Below, in pieces: positions 1-9,600 of a DNA stretch of 64,000 bases. The notes beneath the pieces are model-generated. The model made no database searches, had not been told where the DNA came from, and saw only the letters and a list, made by a program, of their open reading frames with translations. Positions within the stretch are counted from its first letter, which is position 1. Each line of letters opens with the position of its first letter. The position numbers were made by a program, and so were the translations under genes. Source of the stretch: Burkholderia sp. SRS-46 (GTDB lineage Bacteria; Pseudomonadota; Gammaproteobacteria; Burkholderiales; Burkholderiaceae); NCBI RefSeq assembly GCF_004343775.1, contig NZ_PTXL01000015.1:124001-188000 (forward strand). The letters are read 5' to 3'.

Positions 1-1
1 C

Positions 2-328
2 ACGCTGCCGATCGGCTATCGCGACGGCGACGGCAGCCTGCATCGCAACGGCGTGATGCGCCTGGCCACGGCCGGCGACGAGATCCTGCCGATGAAGGAT
101 CACCGCGTGCAGGCCAATCCCGGCTATTTGCCGGTGATCGTGCTGTCGCGCGTGATCGTGAAGCTCGGCGCGCTCGACATGGTCACCACCAAGGTGATCG
201 AGGATCTCTTTACCGCCGATTTCGCGTACTTGCAGGACCTGTACAACCGGATCAACCGGATCGACGCGGACGACAAGGTCGTGCCGCTTCAGGGAGACGA
301 TGCGATGGGAAAATTCGGCGCCCTGTAG
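2..328 (+). CDS. eCIS phage-tail assembly (chaperone-like) protein, 5' end outside window
   Basis: The reading frame is open from the first bases, so the start lies left of the window; 108 residues are visible. The text LPIGYRDGDGSLHR followed by VMRLATAGDEILPMKDHRV and a helical AYLQDLYNRIN segment resembles the small tail-assembly proteins found between sheath/tube and hub genes in contractile injection systems. Such proteins are thought to help tube or tape-measure assembly; that role is inferred from family and position. Its TAG stop shares its last G with the GTG start of the next gene, which suggests translational coupling. Confidence 0.7.
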   Translation, partial: TLPIGYRDGDGSLHRNGVMRLATAGDEILPMKDHRVQANPGYLPVIVLSRVIVKLGALDMVTTKVIEDLFTADFAYLQDLYNRINRIDADDKVVPLQGDDAMGKFGAL

Positions 329-498
329 TGCCGGATCAGCTCTACGAAGAGATTGCGTTCATCGCCTATCACTTCCACTGGTCCTACGGGGACATTCTCG
401 GCATGGAGCACGCGGAGCGCCATCGCTGGTGCGACGAGATCAGCAAGATCAATCAGGTGATGAACAGCGACGACCGGCAGAAGAGCCTGGGAGCATGA
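328..498 (+). CDS. Small eCIS protein, DUF6760 (Afp6)-like
   Basis: This 56-residue gene starts at a GTG overlapping the previous stop by one base and ends two bases before the tube gene. The core LYEEIAFIAYHFHWSYGDI with HRWCDEISKIN matches the short DUF6760-type proteins that sit next to tube genes in eCIS loci. Their role is not established; a helical chaperone or adaptor is the usual guess. It is shorter than many gene callers accept, so the one-base stop/start overlap and the family motif are the main support. Confidence 0.75.
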   Translation: MPDQLYEEIAFIAYHFHWSYGDILGMEHAERHRWCDEISKINQVMNSDDRQKSLGA

Positions 499-499
499 C

Positions 500-973
500 A
501 TGCGTATTCCTCAGCGCGGCGCGGGATCGGGTACGCCCGTCAACCCGTTCATGTCGTACAACTTCTGCGTCGAGCTGGGCGGCATCATCGTCGGCGGCTT
601 CATGTCGATCGACGGGCTGCAATCGAAGAACGAGGTGCGCACGGTGCGCCAGGGTGGCGTGAACGATGTCGAATACAAGCTCCCCGGGCAGGTCACCTAC
701 TCGGATCTCGTGCTGAAGGCCGGCCTCACGTCGGTCGATCCGCTGTGGCTCTGGTATCAATCCGCGACGAGCGGCATGGTCAAGCGCCAGAACGGTTCGA
801 TCTATCTGCTCGACGATCTGGGCAATACCACGGCCGCGTGGAATTTCTACAACGCATGGCCGGTCGAGTGGCAGGGGCCGGGCCTCGACGCGGGCCAGAC
901 CGTCGTCGCCACGCAGAGCTTTACGCTTGCTCACGAGGGCATCCGGAAAGCGGACGGCGGAGGGGCGGGCTGA
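500..973 (+). CDS. eCIS inner tube protein (gp19/Hcp-like fold)
   Basis: A 157-residue protein of the phage tail tube family. After a short leader come NPFMSYNFCVELGGIIVGGF and the characteristic FMSIDGLQSKNEVRTVRQGG loop, then LVLKAGLTS and a C-terminal strand set ending VVATQSFTLAHEGI. Tube proteins form stacked hexameric rings through which cargo travels when the sheath contracts; the longer N-terminus suggests a ring contacting the baseplate, as for Afp5/Pvc5. The ATG follows the preceding stop after one base, and its TGA overlaps the ATG of the next gene. Confidence 0.9.
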   Translation: MRIPQRGAGSGTPVNPFMSYNFCVELGGIIVGGFMSIDGLQSKNEVRTVRQGGVNDVEYKLPGQVTYSDLVLKAGLTSVDPLWLWYQSATSGMVKRQNGSIYLLDDLGNTTAAWNFYNAWPVEWQGPGLDAGQTVVATQSFTLAHEGIRKADGGGAG

Positions 974-3054
974 TGCGGACGGTCTCATCCCAGGGAGCGC
1001 CGAACGTGCGCGGGCGCCGGCCGATGCGCCTCGCCAGCGCGGCGGCCGCGCGAGGCTGGCGCGCGAGCGGCGCGGCGCGGGGCGCGCTGGCCGTGGTCGG
1101 CGCGAGGCTCGGCGCCGGCGCCGGCGAACCCGGGGCGCCGTTCGCGTTCCTGCTGCCGGTGCGCCGCCCCGCTCTCGTGACGGTGGCGCGCTTCGTGACG
1201 GTACAGATTCATCATCGGCATCTAGTCCAGCAGTTCACGCAGCGTGTCGTGATGCGCGTCGTTGCGAGCCAGCCGCGTGACGCGCGTGAGCGCCGGCGCG
1301 GCCCCGCCGCGCGGATGCAAGGCGGCTGGCCGGGCAGCATGGCGCGGCAGCCGGAATGGCGGACCGTCCGCCCGCTCGTTCCGATGTCCGGTCGATGGGC
1401 GGGCCGGGAAGCGGACGCGGGGCGCGCGCGCAGGTGGTTTTCGTTCGACGCGCGGCGTGCGGCCCCGATCGTGCTTTGGCGCGGGACGGCGAGAGGCGGG
1501 TTCGCCACTGCTGCCGGCGCCCGCCAGACGCCGGGCAATACGGCCGCGCAAGCGAGTCGGCATGCCGGCGGGCGTGCCCGCATCGATGCCATGCGCCCGT
1601 CCGCGCTCGCCGGTTCCGTGCAACCTTGGCAGGCAACCCGGCAAGCCGGCGGACTGATCTTCGTCATTGCCGCGCGCCGGCTGTCGCCCGCCAGTGGAAC
1701 GCGAGCGCGGCAAGCCGACCGCCGAGCCGGCGGTGACGCCGTCGACACGACTGCGCGCCTGCCCGCGCGCCCTCCCCGGATGCGAACGCGGCGCGCGGAC
1801 CTGCAAGCCGGCGGTGACGCCATCGCCGCGGCCGCTCGCCTGCTCGCGCGCCCTGCCCGGATGCGCATGCGGCAAGCGGACCGGCCCGCCCGCGAGCTCA
1901 CCTTCATCACGTCTGCCCGCCCGCTCTTCTTCCACGCTTCGACGCAAGCGCGACAGGCCGGCCGGCAAATCGGCGAACGCAAGATCGTTGCGCCGGCAAC
2001 CTTGCCTGCGCTTGCCACGACAACGGAAACGCGACTGGCAGGACGTCACGCGGGCGCTCGCGCCGTCATCGGCCGGCCCCGCGCGCCTTCATTCGTTGCT
2101 CGAACGCAAGCGCGGCGCGCAAGCCGGCAAGCCGGCGACCCTGCACGCGTGGTTGCCACCCGGTTCCCGCTGCCGGCCGGTTCCGCGCGAGCAGCGCAAG
2201 CAAGTCGGCAAGCTCGCGCGTACGCCTTCGTCCCGGCCCTCCGCCCGCCCTCGCGCGTTGCCGGGACGCCGGACGGGCCGGCAACGCGCGTCGGCAAGCA
2301 GGCCGTCCTGGCCACCACCGCGCGCCAGCGCGCGATCGCCCCGGTGCGCGCCCGCGAAGCGCACCGCCATACCGGCGCACGCGCGTTCGTCAGCGCGACC
2401 CGTGTGCCCTTGCTCGTCGTGGCAGCGCAAGCGCGACGAGCCGGGTCGCACGCCGGCCAACGCGAGATCGCTGCCGACACAGGTCGGCCTTCCTTTGCCG
2501 TGACGACACAGGCGCGCCGCGCGAGCCAGCGCACCGCCGTCGGCCTGCGCCGCCCGCCTTCGTTCGCCGCGACGATGCCGGCGCGACTGTCCGGCCGGCT
2601 CGCGTCCCTTGTCCGCGCCCGCCCGCTTTCGCACGATCCTGCGCCGCCAGCGGGCCGGCGCTCGAACCGGCCGGCGAACGCGATGGCCGCTGCCGCGCGG
2701 CGCATGATGCTCAATGCCGCCACCACGGTGCCCGCGGCCGGCGACGCCCACCCCGCGGCGCCGTCGTTCGAGCGCGCCGCCGCGTTGCAACGGGCCGCTC
2801 CCACGTTCGCGTACCGGCAGGCGGCGCAGGCCGGCCGCGCCGACATGGCGCGCGAGCTCGAACGCATCGAGCAGACGGTGAAAACGCAGCTCGTGCGTGA
2901 AATCCTGCATCACAAGGAAAGCGAGCAGCAGATCCGCACGGCCGTCTCGACCGCACTCTTCTCGCCCAGGGTCGTGCAGACGCTGACGCGGCGGATTCAC
3001 GCCGAGCTCGACGCGCGCGCGAGCGCCGAGCGCTATCGCCGAGGAGCCCGCTGA
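973..3054 (+). CDS. Ala/Arg-rich repeat protein, candidate eCIS tape measure
   Basis: A 693-residue protein. ATG at 973 overlaps the tube gene stop (ATGA) and its TGA overlaps the next ATG at 3054, which fixes the frame in a stretch where several other frames are also open. Residues 1-110 look globular, with a hydrophobic patch near FVTVQIHHRHLVQQF. Residues 188-511 are twelve exact 27-residue repeats rich in Ala and Arg, with proline in most units. Residues about 610-693 form a charged helix with ELERIEQTVKTQLVREI. I do not recognise a family. Position next to the tube, a full length of about 104 nm if helical, and regular repeats suggest a length-determining tape measure. Prolines argue against one continuous helix. 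No other tape-measure candidate is visible in the window. Confidence 0.7.
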   Translation: MRTVSSQGAPNVRGRRPMRLASAAAARGWRASGAARGALAVVGARLGAGAGEPGAPFAFLLPVRRPALVTVARFVTVQIHHRHLVQQFTQRVVMRVVASQPRDARERRRGPAARMQGGWPGSMARQPEWRTVRPLVPMSGRWAGREADAGRARRWFSFDARRAAPIVLWRGTARGGFATAAGARQTPGNTAAQASRHAGGRARIDAMRPSALAGSVQPWQATRQAGGLIFVIAARRLSPASGTRARQADRRAGGDAVDTTARLPARPPRMRTRRADLQAGGDAIAAAARLLARPARMRMRQADRPARELTFITSARPLFFHASTQARQAGRQIGERKIVAPATLPALATTTETRLAGRHAGARAVIGRPRAPSFVARTQARRASRQAGDPARVVATRFPLPAGSARAAQASRQARAYAFVPALRPPSRVAGTPDGPATRVGKQAVLATTARQRAIAPVRAREAHRHTGARAFVSATRVPLLVVAAQARRAGSHAGQREIAADTGRPSFAVTTQARRASQRTAVGLRRPPSFAATMPARLSGRLASLVRARPLSHDPAPPAGRRSNRPANAMAAAARRMMLNAATTVPAAGDAHPAAPSFERAAALQRAAPTFAYRQAAQAGRADMARELERIEQTVKTQLVREILHHKESEQQIRTAVSTALFSPRVVQTLTRRIHAELDARASAERYRRGAR
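1534..2505 (+). repeat. Twelve 81-bp (27-codon) in-frame repeats
   Basis: Twelve consecutive units of exactly 81 bp with no length change were aligned by translation. Positions 7-12 of each unit carry the most conserved part (patterns such as QAGRQ, RASRQAG, QADRRAG), followed by a variable hydrophobic patch and a Pro-containing end. Units start at 1534, 1615, 1696, 1777, 1858, 1939, 2020, 2101, 2182, 2263, 2344 and 2425. A shortened thirteenth unit and a weak fourteenth continue to about 2640. Individual units are strongly diverged, so the period has been kept while the sequence drifted. Confidence 0.85.
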
Positions 3055-3698
3055 TGCTCGAAATGGCCAAGATCGTCGTGCAGAAGACGGGAGAGCAGAT
3101 TCCCGTCATGTACAACCCGACCGAGCTGTCGCTGAACAAGACGGTTGTGCTTCAGGGGCAGGGATCGAACATCCAGTTCCAGCGCGTCGAGGACGACGAT
3201 TTCACCGTGTCGCTGTTCTTCGACAGCTACGAGCAGCAGGTCGACGTGCGCACGAAGACCGACAAGATCGCCGCGCTCACGCAACCGACCGTCGGCACGG
3301 GCGACCGGCGCGAGCCGCCGGTCGTGACGTTCACGTGGGCCGGGCCGCTCTTCACCGGCATCATCAGCAAGCTCGAACAGAAATTCACGATGTTCCTGAG
3401 CTCCGGCATTCCGGTGCGCGCGGAGCTGTCGGTCACGTTCAAGCGCGTGCTGACGCCGGAGGAAGACCAGCACGCGCAGGGCAAATTCAACTGCCGCCAG
3501 CTGTGGCAAGTGCGCGAGAACGACCGTCTCTACCTGATCGCCCAGCAAACGCTCGGCGACCCCGACCAGTGGCGCCTCATCGCGCAAACGAACGGCATCT
3601 ACGATCCGCTGAATTTCCCGACGCGCGAGGATGTCGGCAGGACGCTCGTCATCATCGACACGCATGGCGAAACCTTCAACGAGGTCGGCTATGCCTGA
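3054..3698 (+). CDS. eCIS LysM-domain hub protein (Afp7/Pvc7-like)
   Basis: A 214-residue protein. The N-terminal two thirds carry the IPVMYNPTELSLNKTV opening and the VSLFFDSYE strand typical of the eCIS/T4 gp53-like LysM proteins. The last 60 residues form a LysM-like module: QLWQVRENDRLYLIAQQ, then DPDQWRLIAQTN and a closing LVI strand. In related particles this protein bridges tube and baseplate hub. GAGGAG lies six bases before the ATG. The 3' end overlaps the next gene by eight bases. Confidence 0.88.
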   Translation: MLEMAKIVVQKTGEQIPVMYNPTELSLNKTVVLQGQGSNIQFQRVEDDDFTVSLFFDSYEQQVDVRTKTDKIAALTQPTVGTGDRREPPVVTFTWAGPLFTGIISKLEQKFTMFLSSGIPVRAELSVTFKRVLTPEEDQHAQGKFNCRQLWQVRENDRLYLIAQQTLGDPDQWRLIAQTNGIYDPLNFPTREDVGRTLVIIDTHGETFNEVGYA

Positions 3699-4734
3699 GG
3701 TGCAAACCGGCGGGATGCGCATCCTGAAGAACCGCCAGGCGTTGCCGACGGCGGTGATCGCCGCGATCCAGAGCGTGCGCGTGGACAACGAGATCAACGT
3801 GCCGACGATGTTCAGCTTCACGTTGAACATCGTGTCGGCCGCCGGCGCCTGGCAGGACGTGAACCTCGATTTCTTCAAGCCCGGCGACGAGATCGCCGTG
3901 TTTCTCGGCATCGACAATCTCGTGCAGCTGGTCAACGGCGAGATCACCGCGATCGAGCCGCACTTCTCGTCCTATTCGACGGCCACGATTCGCGGCTTCG
4001 ATCGCATGTACTGGCTCAAGTTCGGCACGCGCACGCGCACCTATCTGAAACTCTCGGATACCGAGATCGCCGCCGAGGTCGCCCGCAACGCCGGGCTCAC
4101 GGCGCGGCCGTCCGGCCAGACCGGCGTCATCGACGCGTACGTCCTGCAGAACAACCTGAGCGACTACGATTTCCTGCGGATGCGCGCCGCGCAGATCAAC
4201 TACGAACTGCTGATGGACGACACGACGCTCGTCTATCGTCCGTCCGCCGAAGGGGCAAGCCCGGTTCGCACGATCAACTATCCGCTCGACGCGACGGATC
4301 TCCGGCTCGCGCTGCGCGTCCCGACGCTCGGCAAGACGGTGAGCGTCACCGGCTACGACGTGACGTCGAACAAGGCGCTCACCGCGGTGACGTCGTCCGG
4401 CGGCGCGCGCGACAGGATGGGCGGCAAGGAAACCGGCTACCAGCTCGCGGACGATTTTCCCGATTCGTCGGTGCGCTACGAGCGCCCGAACATCAGCACG
4501 CCGGAAGCGCTCCAGAAGGTGGCGGCGGCGCAGTACCAGCGCAATCTCGGTCAATTCATCGAAGGCAGCGCGAGCGTGCTCGGCGATCCGGACCTCGTGG
4601 CCGGCGTCAACGTCCGGCTCTCGGGCCTGAGCCAGCGCTTCAACGGCATCTATTACGTGACGTCGAGCATGCACGGCTTCGATCTCGACGACGGCTATCG
4701 GACCGAGTTCAAACTGAGGAGGACCGGCATATGA
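3691..4734 (+). CDS. eCIS hub protein, phage late control gpD-like (VgrG N-terminal half)
   Basis: A 347-residue protein starting at the ATG inside the end of the LysM gene; this start removes 20 unlikely upstream residues. Early beta strands (MFSFTLNIV) and the LVNGEITAIEPHF and IRGFDRMYWLKFGT segments match the gpD/gp27-like hub domain that corresponds to the first half of VgrG. A trimer of this protein adapts six-fold tube symmetry to the three-fold spike. It is followed, with an ATGA overlap, by the separate spike protein, as in Afp8-like loci where the two halves may be fused or split. Confidence 0.88.
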   Translation: MPEVQTGGMRILKNRQALPTAVIAAIQSVRVDNEINVPTMFSFTLNIVSAAGAWQDVNLDFFKPGDEIAVFLGIDNLVQLVNGEITAIEPHFSSYSTATIRGFDRMYWLKFGTRTRTYLKLSDTEIAAEVARNAGLTARPSGQTGVIDAYVLQNNLSDYDFLRMRAAQINYELLMDDTTLVYRPSAEGASPVRTINYPLDATDLRLALRVPTLGKTVSVTGYDVTSNKALTAVTSSGGARDRMGGKETGYQLADDFPDSSVRYERPNISTPEALQKVAAAQYQRNLGQFIEGSASVLGDPDLVAGVNVRLSGLSQRFNGIYYVTSSMHGFDLDDGYRTEFKLRRTGI

Positions 4735-5357
4735 ATCCGGCGGAAGCACTTTCGCTCGACAGCCTCGCGCTCGGCGTCACGCCGGGCGCGGTCAGCAACA
4801 CGCAGGATCCGCAGGGGCTCGGGCGCATCAAGGTGACGTTCATCCTGAAAGGCGCGCAGGTCGAATCCGACTGGCTGCAGGTGGTGAGCTTCTTCGCCGG
4901 CCCCGCGTGCGGGGCGTTTTTCCTGCCGCAAGTGGGCGATTCGGCGCTGCTGGCGTTCGCCAACGGCGATGCGAGCCGCGCGTACGTGCTCGGCTTTCTC
5001 TGGAACGGCGCGCAGAAGCCGCCCGTCGGCCAGGCCGAGCAGCAGGACGTGCGGGTCATCCGGACGAAGTACGGCAAGAGCATCACGCTCGACGATTCGG
5101 GCGACGGCAAGGGCCGCATCGTGATCGCCGACGCCCAGCAGAACCGGATTCAGATCGACACCGCGGGCAACCGGATTTCGATCAGCAGCGAGGGGGATCT
5201 CGACATCAGCGCGAAGGGCAAGCTCACGATCCGCGGCGAGCAGGTGACGGTGCAGAACACGTCGGGCAGCGTGAAGGCCGAATTCGCCGCTGCCGCGATG
5301 CAGGTGCAAGGCGGCCAGAACCTGAAGCTGTCGGCCACGATGATCGACTTGAACTAG
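4731..5357 (+). CDS. eCIS spike protein, gpV-like OB fold with beta-helix tail
   Basis: A 208-residue protein. It opens with an OB-fold region (AVSNTQDPQGLGRIKV, a typical gpV/gp5 signature), then the FFLPQVGDSALLAFANGD strand pair and a C-terminal run of short polar beta repeats (GNRISISSEGDLDISAKGK), as expected for a trimeric beta-helix spike. With the gpD-like gene upstream it makes a split VgrG. It acts at the particle tip beneath the PAAR protein. Confidence 0.88.
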   Translation: MNPAEALSLDSLALGVTPGAVSNTQDPQGLGRIKVTFILKGAQVESDWLQVVSFFAGPACGAFFLPQVGDSALLAFANGDASRAYVLGFLWNGAQKPPVGQAEQQDVRVIRTKYGKSITLDDSGDGKGRIVIADAQQNRIQIDTAGNRISISSEGDLDISAKGKLTIRGEQVTVQNTSGSVKAEFAAAAMQVQGGQNLKLSATMIDLN

Positions 5358-5456
5358 CGACCACTCGCGCCGGCGCGCCGTTCCGGACCGTTGCGTCCCG
5401 GCGGGCGCGCGGCGTGGCGGATACGGCAATCGAGCCACACGAAACCGGAGGGAAGC

Positions 5457-5870
5457 ATGGGACAAGCCGCAGCCAGATCCGGCGACAGCATCGTCAACGC
5501 CGCGGACATTCACATCGTGCTCGTGCCGAGCCCCGGCGGCCCGGTGCCGACGCCGCAGCCGTTCCCGTTCAACGGCCGCATCACGATGAACACGAGCCTG
5601 AACGTGCGGATCAACGGCCGTCCCGCCGCGACGGTCGGATCGATGGCGCAGAACGTGCCGCCGCATATCCCGGCGACGGGCACGTTCCAGATTCCGCCGA
5701 CCAACCTCGGGCGGGTCGTGTTCGGCAGCCTCACGGTGCGGATCAACGGCCGTGGCGCGGCGCGCATGGGCGATGTGTGCGAGACCTGTCACGACATTCC
5801 GCCGGGCGGCCCGCAAGCGCCGCCGCCGACGGTGCAGGTGCTGGGGCTCGCCAACGTGGCGATCGGCTAG
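5457..5870 (+). CDS. PAAR-like spike tip protein
   Basis: A 137-residue protein. The start is set at MGQAAARSGD, where GGAGG lies five bases upstream; an in-frame ATG at 5391 would add an implausible Arg-rich leader. Repeated VRINGRPAATVG and VRINGRGAARMGD motifs, Pro-rich loops and late Cys/His residues (CETCH) fit a PAAR/DUF4150-type cone that caps the gpV spike and may bind a metal. A 99-bp gap before it is one of the larger gaps in this operon. Confidence 0.85.
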   Translation: MGQAAARSGDSIVNAADIHIVLVPSPGGPVPTPQPFPFNGRITMNTSLNVRINGRPAATVGSMAQNVPPHIPATGTFQIPPTNLGRVVFGSLTVRINGRGAARMGDVCETCHDIPPGGPQAPPPTVQVLGLANVAIG

Positions 5871-5934
5871 GTGCGGCCGCACCTGGCCGAACAGGCGTGC
5901 ATTGGAGCGAACCAGGCGCATACCGGGAGCGACG

Positions 5935-6363
5935 ATGGGATCTTCAGCGATGAGCAGCTCGGCATCGAGCCGCGTGACGAACACGAGCGATTTTCTGGGC
6001 CAGGGTTGGGCATTCCCGGTCGCGATCAAGGCCGGCCGCGTGCAGTTCGCGTCCGGCGCCGAGGACATTCGGCAGGCCGTGCGGCTCATCCTGCAGACGG
6101 CGCCGGGTGAGCGCGTGATGCTGCCGGCGTTCGGCTGCCGGATCAACGAACTCGTGTTCGCGGCCGGCAACGCGACAGCCGTGAGCCTCGCGCAGCTCTA
6201 CGTGACCCAGGCGCTGAATCGCTGGGAGCCGCGCATTCAGCTGACCGGCGTCGCCGCGGCGGTCGCGCCGCGCGAGCCGAATTGCCTCGTCGTCACCGTC
6301 GACTACCTGATCCGCGAGCGCAATCAGCCGGACAACCTCGTGTATCCGTTCTTTCTCAAGTAG
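5935..6363 (+). CDS. eCIS baseplate wedge protein, gp25-like
   Basis: A 142-residue protein with the gp25/GPW lysozyme-like family pattern: FLGQGWAFPVAI, then EDIRQAVRLILQTAPGERVM, LPAFGCRINELVF and a late LVVTVDYLI strand. The APGERVMLPAFG segment is the recognisable family core. Gp25 initiates sheath assembly on the baseplate. GGGAG lies five bases before the chosen ATG; an in-frame ATG at 5950 is possible. Confidence 0.88.
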   Translation: MGSSAMSSSASSRVTNTSDFLGQGWAFPVAIKAGRVQFASGAEDIRQAVRLILQTAPGERVMLPAFGCRINELVFAAGNATAVSLAQLYVTQALNRWEPRIQLTGVAAAVAPREPNCLVVTVDYLIRERNQPDNLVYPFFLK

Positions 6364-6378
6364 GCAAGGAGCCCAACG

Positions 6379-6636
6379 ATGAACGAAGCAGCCATCGCCG
6401 CCCGCATCGCCGAGTTGAAGTCGAACTACCAGGCGGGACAGGCGCAGTTGCGCAAGCTCGACGCGCAACAGCGCGAACTGGAGCACACGCTGCTGCGCAT
6501 CAGCGGCGCCATTCAGGTGCTCGACGAAGTGCTCCAGGACCTGCGGCACGAACGCGAGCACGCGCGGCCGCCGGAACCGGCGACGGCGCGGCATGCAGCC
6601 GCGTCGCCGGCTGCGATGGCGAACGGGCACGCGTAG
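6379..6636 (+). CDS. Small coiled-coil protein of the eCIS operon
   Basis: An 85-residue protein, 15 bp after the gp25 gene and 3 bp before the baseplate J gene. Residues 5-60 are a charged, leucine-spaced helix (RIAELKSNYQAGQAQLRKL), and the tail is Ala/Pro-rich. I do not recognise a family. Small helical proteins at this position are common in phage-like operons and could act as baseplate staples or assembly chaperones; that is inference only. Confidence 0.7.
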   Translation: MNEAAIAARIAELKSNYQAGQAQLRKLDAQQRELEHTLLRISGAIQVLDEVLQDLRHEREHARPPEPATARHAAASPAAMANGHA

Positions 6637-6639
6637 CCG

Positions 6640-9600
6640 ATGCCGCGCACGCAAGCGCCCGGGCCCGGCGCGGCCGGCCCGATTCTGGATTTCCGCACGG
6701 CTGACGTGTTCTATCAGCAGGCGCTCACGCTGGCCCAGACGTATACGCCGCAGTGGAGCGAGTATTGGCCGACGGTGATGAAGCAGCCCGTCGCCGAGCA
6801 GGATCAGGCGCAAGCGGCGGAAGCGGTCAACCAGGATCCGGGGCTCGTGCTGCTGAACCTGTTCGCGCAACTGGCCGGCTATACGGCCGGGATCGAAAAC
6901 CGGATTCCGTTCCAGCGGCGGCAGGCGCTGTTCCAGTTCCTCGCGATGTCGCCGCGCCCGCCGCTTGCCGCCGCCGCGCCGCTCTACTTCACGCTCGAAG
7001 CCGGCAAGCCGCCGCAGCGCGTCCCGGCGCAGAGCGCCGTGCTCGACGCGCAGGCGCAGCACATCCGCTTTCAAACCGATCGCGACCTGCTGGTCGTGCC
7101 GGCCGAACTCGCCGCCGCGATGACGCTGATCCCCGCGCAGGACGCATATATCGACGCGATGCCGGTGCTGGCGCGCGCCGCCGCGACCGGTGCGACCGGT
7201 GCGACCGGTGCGACCGGTGCGACCGACGCGACCAGCGTGCCGATCTTCGTCGCCGACGGCGCGACCGATCCTGCCGAGGCGCCGCTCGGGCACTGGTTCA
7301 TCATGGGCGACGCGGAACTCTTCAAGCCCGATCCGGCGCTGCAGGGCATCACCGTCACGCTCTACGGCCAGCAGCTCTTTCCCCAGTACTTCGGGCAATG
7401 GTTCGACGGCGCGCTCTCGCCGCTCGCGGTGACGCTGACGCCATCGGCCGATGCCCGGCAACTCGACATCACGCTCAAGCAGAAACCGCTCGCGCCCCCG
7501 CTGACGATCGATGCGCTCGCGCAGGAAATCCATGCCGCCGAAGACCCGGGCGCGGCCTACGGCATGCCGCCGGCCGACGCATCCGATCAGGCGCCCGAAT
7601 ACTGGCTGCTCGTCAAGCCGAGCCCGCAGGCGAAGATCCTGTCGTCGCTCGCGGAGCAATTGCCCGTGGTCTCGGGCGTGCAATGCACGTTTCGCGGCGA
7701 CGGCATCCAGGCGCAGCAGGCGGCATTCAACGTCGTGCTGCTCGACATCTCCAACGGCGCCTATCCGTTCGGCGAAACGCCGCAGACGAACGACGCGTTC
7801 TACGTTCGCAGCGACAGCGTGTTCGCGCGGCCCGGCGCGCGCGTGTCGATCACCTTCGATCTGGTGCCGGTCGCCGAGCAATATCCGGTCGTTCTGTACT
7901 GGCAGTACTGGGACGGCAAGGCCTGGCAGTCCTTCAACGAAACGCTCGCGCAGATGAGCCAGTATCAGTTCGTCGACACCACCCACAACCTCCAGTACAA
8001 CGCGCCCGACGGCCCCACGTGGGTTCAGTTCGAATGCCCGGTGATCGCGAAGACGACCGTCGCGGGCGGCGAAGGCCTGTGGATTCGCGCGATGATCGCG
8101 TCGGGCGGGTACGGCGAATCGGGCGGCTTCGTCACCACGAGCGTCGCCGAGACGATCGGCAGCGTCCCCGACGCGATCCTGCCGCCCGCCCAGAAGACGC
8201 AGGTCATCACCTACCTGAACGACGTGGAGGGCGTGAACTTCTCGTATCACTTCAACGAAGCGCAGTTCGATCCGCCGTTCATCCGCTCGCTGCAGATCGC
8301 CTACAGCTATGCGGCGCGGCCCACCCGCTACTGGACCTACAACGCGTTCGAGCTGAGCCGTTTCCTCTACGCCCCGTACCGGCCCGTCGGCGAAGTGCTG
8401 ACCGGCTTCTACTTCGCGTTCGCGCCCGCCGGCTTCGGCGCCGGGACGCTCGGCAACCGGCTCAACCTCTATTTTCATCTGGAGCAGGAGCGCGCGGCGC
8501 CCGGCGGCAAGCTGGACTGGCAATACAACGACGGCAGCGCGTGGCAGCCGCTGGCCGTCGACGACGGCACCTACGGACTCTCGCGCTCGGGCATCGTCAG
8601 CTTCGTCGTGCCGGCCACGATGCAGGCGGCGTCGCTCTATTCCGACACGGCCTACTGGTTCCGCATCGACAACGCCCATGTGAACCGCACGATCCGCCTG
8701 TACGGGCTGTATCCGAACACGGTGATCGCGCACAACATCACCGGGGTCGACGACGAGATCCTCGGGTCGAGCAACGAGCAGCCGGGCCAGCAGTTCACCC
8801 TCACCTATTCGCCGGTGCTGCCGGATCTCGATCTGCGTGTGCTCGAAGCCGTCTCGTTCGACGACGTGGCGTCGCTCGCCGCCGCGTCGTCCGACAGCCC
8901 GGCGTCAAGCGACGCGGCGGAGACGCCCACGCCGGCCGGCATTCGCTGGCGGCAAGTGGAATCGTTCTCGCTGTGCGGGCCGACCGACCGCGTCTACACG
9001 CTTGACTGCGCGAACGGGCTCGTCACGTTCGGCGACGGCTACAACGGGATGATCCCGCCGGCCGGCTACAACAACATCGTCGCGGTTCGCTATGCCTACA
9101 CGCAGGGACTCGCGGGCAACGTCGACGCCGCTTCGCTCACGCTCCTGCGGCCCGGCATCGTGAACATCGAAGCCGTGACGAATCCCGCGCCGGCGAGCGG
9201 AGGCGTCGATCCCGACACGGCCCTGACCATCGCCGCCACGGGGCCGGCGCTCGTGAAGGCGAACGGTTATGCGGTCGAGCTCGACGACTTCAGCGCGCTC
9301 GCGGCCGCCGCGAGTCAGGAAGTCGCGCGGGCGCGCGCGATCGAAACCGCCGAGCAGACCATTCGCATCGTGCTGCTCGCGCAGAGCAGCGCGCCGGTGC
9401 CCTACACGCGTCCGCAGGTGTTGAACGAGGTCGAGGCCGCCGTGCGCGCGCGCTGTCTTGCCCCGCTCGCGCCGCGCGTGCGCACCGCCGCGCCCGATTT
9501 CGTCGCGATCGACGTCAGCGCGCAACTGGCCGTGCGCTGCGCGCCCGACCAGATCAATGCGCTGGAGCAGGATCTCGCCGCGCAACTGGCCGCGTTCTTC

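Noticed and set aside
1212..2867. Several long minus-strand and +2 frames through the repeat gene
   Set aside because: They are open because the 81-bp repeats keep the same codon phase. Only the +1 frame overlaps both neighbours at start and stop and keeps an exact 27-residue period with a sensible C-terminus.
5944..8733. 929-codon open frame on the minus strand opposite the gp25 and baseplate J genes
   Set aside because: Its translation is Arg/Val/Asp/His-rich without domain features, and it lies opposite clearly recognisable baseplate genes. It is a codon-bias shadow in GC-rich DNA.
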